In this document: positions 1-9,063 of the stretch, piece by piece
Layout of the letters: each line of letters opens with the position of its first letter
How positions within the stretch are numbered: position 1 is the stretch's first letter
Assembly (NCBI GenBank): GCA_026396115.1
Contig: JAPLXL010000008.1
Coordinates: 1 to 37,705, forward strand
Origin: Candidatus Nealsoniibacteriota bacterium
GTDB lineage: Bacteria > Patescibacteriota > Minisyncoccia > Minisyncoccales > RBG-13-42-11
DNA: 37,705 bases
Direction of reading: 5' to 3'
Position numbers and translations under genes: made by a program
Notes under the pieces: generated by a model
Databases searched by the model: none
What the model saw: the letters and a program-made list of their open reading frames with translations, nothing else
Told to the model about the DNA's origin: nothing

Positions 1-231
1 GCCAGTGGCGTTTTTGAAATCTACAATGTTACCTGTGCCTGATTGGATGACGGTGAGAGCGGGAGCGGAAGAGGAAATTGAAATTTCTTTCTTTTCTTCT
101 AACTTTACGGTGGTAGTGTCCAAATTATAATAAAAATTGGCAGCAAAAACCAAACCAAAGACGACCAATCCGGGCAAGATAGCTAAAAGGATATTTCTTA
201 CTTTATTTGGTTTTAAACTGATTTTACTCAT
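1..231 (-). CDS. Partial membrane-anchored surface/tail-fibre-like protein (C-terminus runs off the window)
   Basis: Minus-strand ATG at 231 (cat 229-231). Translation MSKISLKPNKVRNILLAILPGLVVFGLVFAANFYYNLDT...VIQSGTGNIVDFKNATG is open to base 1. The TM segment plus FAANFYYNLDT resembles the N-terminus of the 2415-4118 protein (FAANMYYNIDT). Confidence 0.7.
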   Translation of the reverse strand, partial: MSKISLKPNKVRNILLAILPGLVVFGLVFAANFYYNLDTTTVKLEEKKEISISSSAPALTVIQSGTGNIVDFKNATG

Positions 232-255
232 AAACCTAATTCTTAATTTTCGCGG

Positions 256-1353
256 TTATTTCAGTATCACTCCTCCTTTGATCCGGATGCTGCCTTTTAA
301 GTAGGGAGAATGGAAAAGATTGTAATTGAGGATAATTTCATTCAAAACCGGGCTCAGGCCTGCTTCATTAGTTTCAAATTTCATCTTGTAATAAAAATTG
401 TGGCCCGACCAATTCAGATTGTATAAAATGAATTTTGCCTGGCCATCGGACACAAAAGTCCAGACATCTTGCACTCCGTCAGCCGAATACCAAATCTCGC
501 TGGTGGTGCTAAATTGAACCCAGAGAGCAGTACCAGCCGGAACAGTGGAAGAAGCATAAAAATTATTAATAATCACGACCTCCTCCCCAGAAAAAAGATT
601 CTTTGAAATTAAGGTTCCTGAGGAGTAGTAGCTGAGGGCATCAGTCGTGAAGCTTACATAAGAGCCGTAAGAAGTTCCTTTCCCATTAGTAGCATGAGCT
701 CTAACATAATAGGTAGTATTTGGTTCTAAATTAGTTAGATTTAAAGAATAAGCCCCCTCACCAAAACTTCCTGTTTCAGAAACGCTCCAAGTATCTGTTT
801 CAGTTAAACCATATTTGAAACCTCTAGTGGTAACGATTCCGCCACCATCATCAGTAACATTGCCATTAGCTACAGCACTTCTTACATAAACCGGAGAAGT
901 AGTAGCAGTAGTCACTGTCGGAGCAGTTCCCTGGGTCCAATAAACTCTTATCTCATCTAAGACCGGGGTAGTACTGGTATCTGAGGTTTCAAATTGCATT
1001 TTGTAATAGAAATTAGGCTCTGCTGACCAGCCGGACAAACTAATTGCATCCCCTGTTGCCAGATGGTTACCATTAGAAAGAGTATTCCAGACCCCGGCAG
1101 TATGAGTAGCTGAATACCAATTGCTATTGTCCTGGCTGAATTGAACTTTTAAGGTTGTAGTAGCGGTGGTAGTGCAGTTGTAGCCAAAATAATCTATACT
1201 GCCCACCACATCTGAGGTTGAGAAAAGATTCTTTGAAATCAAAGTGCCGGTGGCATAATAAGTCTGAGCCCTTACTTCGTTATTAAAACTAAGGCCGATT
1301 ATGACTATAACCGTGGCCAGAAGAATTAAAATAACCTTTTTATTACCGGTCAT
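256..1353 (-). CDS. Secreted protein with two copies of a beta-rich module flanking a fibronectin-III-like domain
   Basis: N-terminal hydrophobic segment. GTLISKNLFS...VQFS...WYSA...FYYKM.FET....PVL.EI occurs twice. Central NLEPNTTYYVRAHATNGKGTSYGSYVSFTT is Fn3-like. Confidence 0.75.
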   Translation of the reverse strand: MTGNKKVILILLATVIVIIGLSFNNEVRAQTYYATGTLISKNLFSTSDVVGSIDYFGYNCTTTATTTLKVQFSQDNSNWYSATHTAGVWNTLSNGNHLATGDAISLSGWSAEPNFYYKMQFETSDTSTTPVLDEIRVYWTQGTAPTVTTATTSPVYVRSAVANGNVTDDGGGIVTTRGFKYGLTETDTWSVSETGSFGEGAYSLNLTNLEPNTTYYVRAHATNGKGTSYGSYVSFTTDALSYYSSGTLISKNLFSGEEVVIINNFYASSTVPAGTALWVQFSTTSEIWYSADGVQDVWTFVSDGQAKFILYNLNWSGHNFYYKMKFETNEAGLSPVLNEIILNYNLFHSPYLKGSIRIKGGVILK

Positions 1354-1441
1354 GATTTTATCCTCAATGAAAAATATTGAATTTTTGGCAAAAATTTTTC
1401 AAATTCCAAATTCCAAATTATCTATCTCAAAGGAAAAATAT

Positions 1442-2263
1442 CTATTGCCCGCGAACGCAACGCACGGAGTAGCTGTTGGTCTCAGCGGCGTTGAAGACAC
1501 TGCCAGTGCCGAACTGCAGGACGCAGACATAGCCCGCACCGAACTCAGAAGAAGACCAGTAGTAGTTGGTAGAAATACCGGGAAGGCGGGAATACGGCGA
1601 AGAACCTTTTGCTTGATCACGGATGCTATCTAATTCCAAAATAGTGGGCAATCTCCAGGCACTTCCTTTGGCTTTACAGGCATCCATCGCCAGAAAAGTA
1701 CCGGCAGCTGAGGTATAATATCTTTCTAACCAATGCTGAGCTCCGATAGCAGTGTTATCTTTACCAATCTTCAAACTTGAATCATGGGTTCCTCCAATAT
1801 CTCCTCCGCTAATAGGTGTGGCAGGACCCCAGGTTTTTGTTCCACTTACATCTGTTTTTGACCAAAGTAGATTAGCATAGACATTGCTATCAGTAGCAAT
1901 ACAAACGGCAGCAGTAGGAGTGGCAGCCGCATTTGGTAAAAGGATACAATTGTAATCATCGCAGAAAATCTTTTTAGTGGTGGTTGCTAAAGCATTAGAA
2001 AGGTTGCTAATATCACGGACGATAGTCGTAGTTGACCAGTTCCAGGAAGGATTGGGAGAATAGCACTCAGCCAATTTAACCTGACCGGTAGTAGTCGCAA
2101 TCTCTACTTTTTCTGTCCCCTTACCAATTTTTGTCTCATTAGTAAAAGAATCGCTGATAGAATCAGGGTTAGCTCTAACCACCAGAAAACTAATCACTCC
2201 CACAACAATGATAATGGCAAAAACTACCAAAATTTTGTAAGACTTAAGATTTTTATATTTCAT
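1442..2263 (-). CDS. Membrane-anchored/secreted protein with C-terminal Lcl/DUF1566-like (C-type-lectin-like) domain; candidate DGR target
   Basis: N-terminal TM. C-terminus AWRLPTILELDSIRD...YYWSSSEFGAGYVCVLQFGTGSVFNAAETNSYSVRCVRGQ matches the WRLPT...YWSS...VRCVR pattern of DUF1566/Lcl domains. Confidence 0.8.
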   Translation of the reverse strand: MKYKNLKSYKILVVFAIIIVVGVISFLVVRANPDSISDSFTNETKIGKGTEKVEIATTTGQVKLAECYSPNPSWNWSTTTIVRDISNLSNALATTTKKIFCDDYNCILLPNAAATPTAAVCIATDSNVYANLLWSKTDVSGTKTWGPATPISGGDIGGTHDSSLKIGKDNTAIGAQHWLERYYTSAAGTFLAMDACKAKGSAWRLPTILELDSIRDQAKGSSPYSRLPGISTNYYWSSSEFGAGYVCVLQFGTGSVFNAAETNSYSVRCVRGQ

Positions 2264-2414
2264 TTTAAATTTTAGGTTGAATTAAAATTCGACCTTTACG
2301 AATGACAGCTAAAACAACCCTTTTCCAGGTTCTTAACTTGTAGAGTTTAGGCATGCTCCTAGGCATGTTTATAATATATATGGATACCCTTGTTATACGT
2401 TATACATTTCACGC

Positions 2415-4118
2415 TTACTTGATTTGGTCGTAGGCAGCAAGGAGAATCTCATAAATCTGAATCGTGACACCTGCTGGAACCTGAACTCGGAGACTCCAAT
2501 CATTAGTATTAGTCGGAATAGTTACTGCCGGAGTAATATAAACTTCGCCCTTACTTAAGTCAATTGAAGCAGAGGCAGGAACTGTGAAGGTAGCGGTTGT
2601 GGTAGCACCGGTCTCGTTCCAAACCGTCCAGGTTGAAGAAGCAGTGGTGGTACTATCAGCATAGCGAATGACAAACTTATGAATTCGGTCCGTACCGGCT
2701 GCCGCAGCAGAAAACGGATAATCCTCAATAGTTCGAGAAACAGTCGTGGCGGTTTGACAAGCGGTACTGCAGCGAGTCGGCAAATCAAAGCCGAAAATTG
2801 GAATCATCTCTCTCAAAACTTCTATTCCGCCTTTGCCAATTTGATATCCTTGATAAGTTTCAATCCAATCACCCGATGCCAGAATTATTTTGCCTGAGGC
2901 TGGGTCTAAAATAATACCTCCTGTGCCTGAACCAATGGTGGTGGTGGCAGTAGAAGTATATAAGGCTGAAGTAATTCCTCCAGCTCCGCTAATGGTGAGC
3001 GTTCCTGTAGTAGTAGCCCAACTAAAATTAGTGTCCCCAGCAATGGTATTTTGATCAACAAAGAAAGAGACCTGTCCGGCTACAGGCGTACCCTGTTTCT
3101 GTACTCCGCCAGCACCAACCACCGACTGCCAAGTCAAACCACCTGAGCCATCAGTGGTTAAAACATAATTATTCGTACCGGTGCTTGTAGGCCAAGTGTA
3201 GGTGGTAGTAGCGGCCATTGAGGCATGGGGTTGGAAAACAAGACCGTAGCCACTATTGTTTGAGATTATAATTTGACCGGCTGTTCCACTTCTACCTGAT
3301 CTAATTGCTCCGAATACATCAAGAGGATAACCAGGAGTATTGGTTTTTATACCAAGTCTTCCGGTACTGGTAGCCCAAAAAAGATTGGTGGCATCTTGAA
3401 CAATCAAACCAGCGCCATCAGCCAAAAGAACACCTCCGGCAGTTAATGTGGTCGTTGCTTGCAGAGCGACAACACCGCTTAAATTAGGAAGGGTGTAGGT
3501 TGTTGTTGCGCTTAAATCGGCTATTGTCAATTTCCCTCTACCTTGCGCATCATAAAACCAAAGGCTTGTTCCTTGGGTTCCGCCCGAAGTAAAAGCATCT
3601 CCTAAAGTAACATCACCAACAGCAGTTATATCTCCAGCTCCTGCCGTACTAGTTACTGATTTCCATGTAAGCTGATCTCCGGCTTGGTAAGTCAAAACAT
3701 AATCAGCAGAAGGTGGAGTTATGCCATGCTGGGGCAAGATATAGGTTTTGGTTGAAGTTACAGTGGTCGGTGCTTGAAAGCCAACATAATAGCTAGTGCC
3801 TCCGGTAAATCTTAATACCTGATTTGCTCCAGATAAACTTACGGTTCCGGTGGCGACTTCTAATGTCACTCCCGCAGCAGGGTTTTGACTGGACGTTCCA
3901 CCAACAATAAGACTAGCTGTTGCTCTGATAGTACCGGTAACTCTTTGAATTTCCTCCATCACTATTTCTCCAGTATCAATGTTGTAGTACATATTGGCAG
4001 CAAAAAGAACTCCGGCAGCAATTATTACTGAAAAAGCAATAAACAAGAAAGAAACAAATCGCGTACCTCTAACCAACTTTAGTTTCGGTTTAAATATTTT
4101 TTTTAATGGATTTTTCAT
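2415..4118 (-). CDS. Membrane-anchored tail-fibre/adhesin-like surface protein
   Basis: N-terminal TM (FLFIAFSVIIAAGVLFAANMYYNIDTGE). Repeated LTYQAGDQLTWKSV / LTTDGSGGLTWQSV and WATSTGRLGI fibre-like motifs. C-terminus NDWSLRVQVP...EILLAAYDQIK. Confidence 0.8.
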   Translation of the reverse strand: MKNPLKKIFKPKLKLVRGTRFVSFLFIAFSVIIAAGVLFAANMYYNIDTGEIVMEEIQRVTGTIRATASLIVGGTSSQNPAAGVTLEVATGTVSLSGANQVLRFTGGTSYYVGFQAPTTVTSTKTYILPQHGITPPSADYVLTYQAGDQLTWKSVTSTAGAGDITAVGDVTLGDAFTSGGTQGTSLWFYDAQGRGKLTIADLSATTTYTLPNLSGVVALQATTTLTAGGVLLADGAGLIVQDATNLFWATSTGRLGIKTNTPGYPLDVFGAIRSGRSGTAGQIIISNNSGYGLVFQPHASMAATTTYTWPTSTGTNNYVLTTDGSGGLTWQSVVGAGGVQKQGTPVAGQVSFFVDQNTIAGDTNFSWATTTGTLTISGAGGITSALYTSTATTTIGSGTGGIILDPASGKIILASGDWIETYQGYQIGKGGIEVLREMIPIFGFDLPTRCSTACQTATTVSRTIEDYPFSAAAAGTDRIHKFVIRYADSTTTASSTWTVWNETGATTTATFTVPASASIDLSKGEVYITPAVTIPTNTNDWSLRVQVPAGVTIQIYEILLAAYDQIK

Positions 4119-4159
4119 AATTAGTTAATTGTTAATAATGAATTCGACCTTTATAATTA

Positions 4160-4194
4160 ATTGTTGATTGTTGATTGTTGATTGTTGATTGTTG
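4160..4194. repeat. Tandem heptamer (ATTGTTG)x5
   Basis: Five perfect copies followed by ATTCGACC, upstream of the 4118 start (minus strand). Confidence 0.97.
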
Positions 4195-4240
4195 ATTCGA
4201 CCTTTTCCACCACCACTTTTTAACAAAAAGTGGTGGGGAG

Positions 4241-6430
4241 TTAATTTATTTGATCAAATGTTAAAAGAAAAATGTTAAAAATTCGGATGGTACTATCTGA
4301 TGGAACTTTTACTTCCAATTGCCAATCATTTTCAGGAAGAGTATAGAAACTGCTCAAATGAGAAACTCCTTCTTCCAATGAAGAAAGGTTTTGGCCGGAA
4401 AAATCAAAACTGATAGATGTTGTACTGTTAGCCGGACGATAAACTCTCCAATATGATTGAGAACTGGTGGCAATGTCATCGGCAAAATTTATAAGGAAAG
4501 CGAATTTTCGGTTTGTTCCCGAGAGAGGAGAAGGAAGAAAGTTTAAAAAATCAGAAAAATATTTTGAAACTCTGACAAATTCTATAGTTGAAGTGGTTTG
4601 GGCCGGAAAGGAAAATCTAAAAATAGGAGTGCTACTTTGTAAAATTAATTCTCCGGTTTTTCTTACCGTCGCGTCGTCAGCGGCTGAAATAAAAGTCGCT
4701 CCTTTTATGGTAGCTGAAGAGGCATCAAAAAGATTAACACCACCAGCCAACCTAATTTCACCGGTTAAAGAATTTATTATCATTGTTTTTGAAGATAAAA
4801 GTTCTGTTTGGCTTCCGCTAATGGAAAATTTTAAATAATTATCATCATCATATTTCAAAACTAATTGGTCTAATGTAGAAGTAGTTATAGTAAGAGGACC
4901 TTGAAAAAATCCGCTTCCGGCAACAGTAAGAGTCGCTAAAGTAGAAGTGGTACCAATTCCAATTGCCGAACCGGTATTGTAAAGAAAAGAGTCGGCTATC
5001 CAATTTGTGCCATTATATCTTAGAGTTTGACCACTGAACTCTCCTGAAGGAAGAACGCCTGAAGGCGCGGATTGCCAGGTTCCAAAACCGGAAGCATCTG
5101 AGGTTAAAATATAACCTGAAGTGGCATTGGTCGGAAGTTGAAAACCAAGTATCTTTATTGTTCCAGCCACATCTAATTTTTGAGCCGGAGTAATGGTACC
5201 TATGCCAATATTCCCATTGGTTTGATAAAGAATAGAATTTACCAAACTGGTAGCCCCGGTCCAGATCGGAAAATAATTGGCAGAACCCGAACCAGTAATA
5301 CCACTAACCGCCCCTCCTCCTCTTCTTCCTCCTCCTCCCACCGGCAAGGTACTCAAACACCTTCCTCCTGCCAAATCAGTGCAGATATCACCGGTCGCCT
5401 GGATTCTTCCTCCAACATGAAGAGCATAAGCCGGATCTTCTTTCCCTATACCAACATTCCCTGTCGGAGCGATGGTAATTAAAATTCCCTGATAAAGGTC
5501 AATGATAGAAGAATCATCAATCCTTTGAGGGCTAATAAATTTAGCTAATCTATTTAGAGTCCCGCCGCCAGCAAGAACCTCTCCTCCCAGCCCGACACAA
5601 TTACCGGTGGAAAGGCAAACTATGCCTGATTGGTTTGGAAAAGTATAAGTTCTATCGCTAGTAAGAGTGGCAGTAATAAGAGTTCCTTTAAAATCTCCTT
5701 CATCTATTATAAAAGCCGGCGAACTGACAAACTCTTTCACATTTAAGGAAGAGTTAATAGCAGTTTCGGCATTGATAGTAAGATAAGGTTCAACAGCAAG
5801 AATGCCAAAAACTTCTCCGTGAGAAGGAGGGGGTGGCAACTGAGCTAACTTTCTAAATTCACTTATGTTGGCTAAAAAATAGTAAATCGAATCTACAAAA
5901 TTAATTTTTGCATTGATAAAGAAAACAATTAAGCCAAAAATTAAAACTATAAATACTGGTTTGAGAAAAACGGATAATTTGAAAGATGGTTTTAGTTTTT
6001 TTTCGGGTTGAAATTCTTCCTCAATTCCAGAAAGTAAACGAGAAGGTGTATCATAAGGTGTATCATATATATGTATAGGCAAAGACGGAGCAAAAGGCGT
6101 TTTAAATAATCTTTCCTCTAAACCTTTTTCCCTTTTCTCTTTTTTTTCTTTCTCTTCTTTTATTTCTCTTTTTATTGCTTGAATACTTTTTCCAGCTTTT
6201 ATTTTCCTATTAATTTCAAACAATAACCCGACCACATCTTTTGAATAAGCTCCTTCGGGAGAATTATTATTAAAACATTTTCTTCGGGCATGAGGTAAAA
6301 GCCCAATTTTGACATAATAACGCAAGCGGTTCCGAGGATCTCCATTCCCAAAATTAACTCCTAAATCTTGAACCTGGCGAATAACTTCATCAATACTTAT
6401 TAAATTTTCATTTTCTCTCCCAATATACAT
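4241..6430 (-). CDS. Transmembrane MerR-like HTH protein with large fibre-like ectodomain
   Basis: N-terminus NRLRYYVKIGLLPHARRK...GAYSKDVVGLLFEINRKIKAGKSIQAIKREI resembles a MerR winged HTH. TM FIVLIFGLIVFFINAKI. Ectodomain contains GNVGIGKEDPAYALHVGGRIQATGD and NIGIGTITPAQKLDVAGTI fibre motifs. Confidence 0.8.
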   Translation of the reverse strand: MYIGRENENLISIDEVIRQVQDLGVNFGNGDPRNRLRYYVKIGLLPHARRKCFNNNSPEGAYSKDVVGLLFEINRKIKAGKSIQAIKREIKEEKEKKEKREKGLEERLFKTPFAPSLPIHIYDTPYDTPSRLLSGIEEEFQPEKKLKPSFKLSVFLKPVFIVLIFGLIVFFINAKINFVDSIYYFLANISEFRKLAQLPPPPSHGEVFGILAVEPYLTINAETAINSSLNVKEFVSSPAFIIDEGDFKGTLITATLTSDRTYTFPNQSGIVCLSTGNCVGLGGEVLAGGGTLNRLAKFISPQRIDDSSIIDLYQGILITIAPTGNVGIGKEDPAYALHVGGRIQATGDICTDLAGGRCLSTLPVGGGGRRGGGAVSGITGSGSANYFPIWTGATSLVNSILYQTNGNIGIGTITPAQKLDVAGTIKILGFQLPTNATSGYILTSDASGFGTWQSAPSGVLPSGEFSGQTLRYNGTNWIADSFLYNTGSAIGIGTTSTLATLTVAGSGFFQGPLTITTSTLDQLVLKYDDDNYLKFSISGSQTELLSSKTMIINSLTGEIRLAGGVNLFDASSATIKGATFISAADDATVRKTGELILQSSTPIFRFSFPAQTTSTIEFVRVSKYFSDFLNFLPSPLSGTNRKFAFLINFADDIATSSQSYWRVYRPANSTTSISFDFSGQNLSSLEEGVSHLSSFYTLPENDWQLEVKVPSDSTIRIFNIFLLTFDQIN

Positions 6431-6939
6431 ATTGAACGTGAGGATTTGATAAACCTTTTGGTTTTTTTATACGATTAAATATAGACTCCCTATAGATATA
6501 CTTCCGAGAAATTTTTCCCGTCACGGGAAATTTCTATATTATTTCATTATCTTTGAAGCAAACACCCTTGTCAAGAGCTACAATTGTGGAAAACTTAGAG
6601 CTAAAATGAATTGACCCGTAAGCGGCGATTCTCAATGATTGGGCCTGATATTGAAAAGGGATAACTTCATTTAGATGGAGCAGTAAAATTAAAATAATCC
6701 TCAAAACAATACGATTATTTGAAAAAATAAGATTAATTGTTATTTATAATCTTTATTAATGTTTATTAGTGTTTATTACATATTTTTCAGGACATTTTAG
6801 AGTCAAGACGCAATAATCAGAACAAAATCCTGATAACAACTCGAACTTTTTTGTGAAAAGGGCTTTTTTGTTTTAAAATTCAAAATAAAAGGCCCTTTAT
6901 CCGTTTTAGGAAATTTAAACCAACTTGTTCCTTTCTAGG

Positions 6940-7030
6940 CGAAGAGAACTTTGTTCTCTTCTTAACCTTCGCCTCCATAGTCGAAAGAGAATTTCATTCT
7001 CTTTCTCACCTTCACTTCCTTCGGAAGCTC
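6940..7030. repeat. Interspersed palindromic element, three consecutive hairpins
   Basis: GAAGAGAAC-TTT-GTTCTCTTC (6941-6961), GAAAGAGAAT-TTC-ATTCTCTTTC (6983-7005), CTTCC-TTC-GGAAG (7015-7027). Confidence 0.85.
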
Positions 7031-7060
7031 GGTAATGGAAGCTCGGTAATTGAAATTAGC

Positions 7061-7848
<788 letters not shown>

Positions 7849-7851
7849 GTT

Positions 7852-7914
7852 GAAGAGATAAATCTCTTCTCCACTCTTCATTGCGATTTGAGTAGTCTAA
7901 GAGATAAATCTCTT
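7852..7914. repeat. Interspersed palindromic element (two hairpins)
   Basis: GAAGAGAT-AA-ATCTCTTC (7852-7869) and AAGAGAT-AA-ATCTCTT (7899-7914). Confidence 0.8.
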
Positions 7915-7941
7915 CTTAATCCTTCATTATCATTCAAATAT

Positions 7942-8580
7942 ATGGATAATCAAATTTTCTTTATTATTTTAATTGGTTTTGGCGTTTTGGCAATAATTTT
8001 ATTCGGCCTAGATATTTATTATTTAGCGAGAAAACCTAAAGAAGAAAAGGGCGTCCTGTCTTTAAAATTTTCTGAAAAGTTCTTGCCAGAATTAGAAAAA
8101 ATAATTAATCAAGAGATGAAAAGAGCTATTTCGGAAATCAATCAAAAAGTTACCAATGAAGCAATGGAATCTTATAAAAAACAAATGGCCACTTTTTCCC
8201 AGGAAGCAGAAAACAAGATGGCCGGTTGGGATGAAATAACTAAAAAGGAAATTTTAAAATTTAGCAATACCTGTTCTCGGGCCGAAGATTTAATATTGCA
8301 AGAAGCAAAGAGTAAAACGAATGAATTAAGTAAGGGTCTGGATGAAAAAATCGATCGGATTTGCCAATTAGCGACAGAATCTATAAACCAAAAAATTGCC
8401 AAAACCGAAAAGAATATCGAAGATTATAAAAAAGAAAAATTAAAAGAGATAGACCAAAAAATTTACCAAATGATAGGAGAAATAGCAAAAAAAATAATCG
8501 GAAGAGCAATTGACCTTTCTACTCATGAGAAATTGGTGATAGAAACTCTCCAAAAAGCAAAAAAAGAAGGAATTTTTTAG
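7942..8580 (+). CDS. atpF: F-type ATPase b-like peripheral-stalk subunit
   Basis: Single N-terminal TM, long coiled coil, C-terminus IYQMIGEIAKKIIGRAIDLSTHEKLVIETLQ resembling b subunits. Start placed at the internal ATG 7942 rather than the ORF-track start 7888, which lies in a repeat element. Confidence 0.8.
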   Translation: MDNQIFFIILIGFGVLAIILFGLDIYYLARKPKEEKGVLSLKFSEKFLPELEKIINQEMKRAISEINQKVTNEAMESYKKQMATFSQEAENKMAGWDEITKKEILKFSNTCSRAEDLILQEAKSKTNELSKGLDEKIDRICQLATESINQKIAKTEKNIEDYKKEKLKEIDQKIYQMIGEIAKKIIGRAIDLSTHEKLVIETLQKAKKEGIF

Positions 8581-8587
8581 AGTCAAT

Positions 8588-9061
8588 ATGAAAAAAATCT
8601 TTGAGGATTTCGCAAAAAAAATAAAAACAAAAGAAGAGTTGATATTTTATCTAGAGGAAATTGCTCAAATTAGACAAATTATTTTTAAAGATAAAGATAT
8701 ACCACTAAGCAAAAAAGTGGAAAGAAAAGTAGACGGAGAATTCAGAAAGTTTCTTGAAATATCAGAAAAAGAAGAGGTAATTTCTAAAAACCCAGGGCAA
8801 CAATCTTCTTTTTTTCAAGAATTAGAAAAATATCTTCAATCTCTACCAGAAATTAAATTAGAAATTGCTTTTTCCCCCGATGATAATTCTCTTGACCGAA
8901 TTAGTCAATGGTTTGAAAAAGAACTTGGTCAAAAAATTATTTTAGACCTAATCATAAATCCCAGAGTTGTTGGTGGGGCAATAATAGACTATCGCGGAAA
9001 TTGGCGCGATTTCTCTTTGGCAAAAAAAATAGACCAATTAATTTCTCAAAAAAATCAATAA
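8588..9061 (+). CDS. atpH: F-type ATPase delta-like subunit (short)
   Basis: C-terminus LGQKIILDLIINPRVVGGAIIDYRGNWRDFSLAKKIDQL matches the delta/OSCP signature; position is between b and alpha. Confidence 0.85.
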   Translation: MKKIFEDFAKKIKTKEELIFYLEEIAQIRQIIFKDKDIPLSKKVERKVDGEFRKFLEISEKEEVISKNPGQQSSFFQELEKYLQSLPEIKLEIAFSPDDNSLDRISQWFEKELGQKIILDLIINPRVVGGAIIDYRGNWRDFSLAKKIDQLISQKNQ

Positions 9062-9063
9062 TT

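Noticed and set aside
1301-1633. Plus-strand 110-aa ORF (and 1399..1620 minus) over the 1442-2263 gene
   Set aside because: Alternate-frame readings of the GC-rich 3' end of the DUF1566-like gene; no recognisable protein features.
4160-4194. Heptamer repeat as a CRISPR or iteron-type replication origin
   Set aside because: Units are only 7 bp without spacers; no replication initiator or DnaA-box cluster recognised. A simple slippage repeat is the simpler reading.
4208-4236. Hairpin CCACCACTTTTT-aac-AAAAAGTGGTGG as an intrinsic terminator after the 4241-6430 gene
   Set aside because: Strong stem at the right place but no clear U-tract after it on the minus strand; not called as a terminator.
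4467-5482. Plus-strand ORFs 4467..4838 and 5180..5482
   Set aside because: Antisense to the MerR-like/fibre gene; Ser-rich low-complexity translation comes from its Gly/Arg linker.
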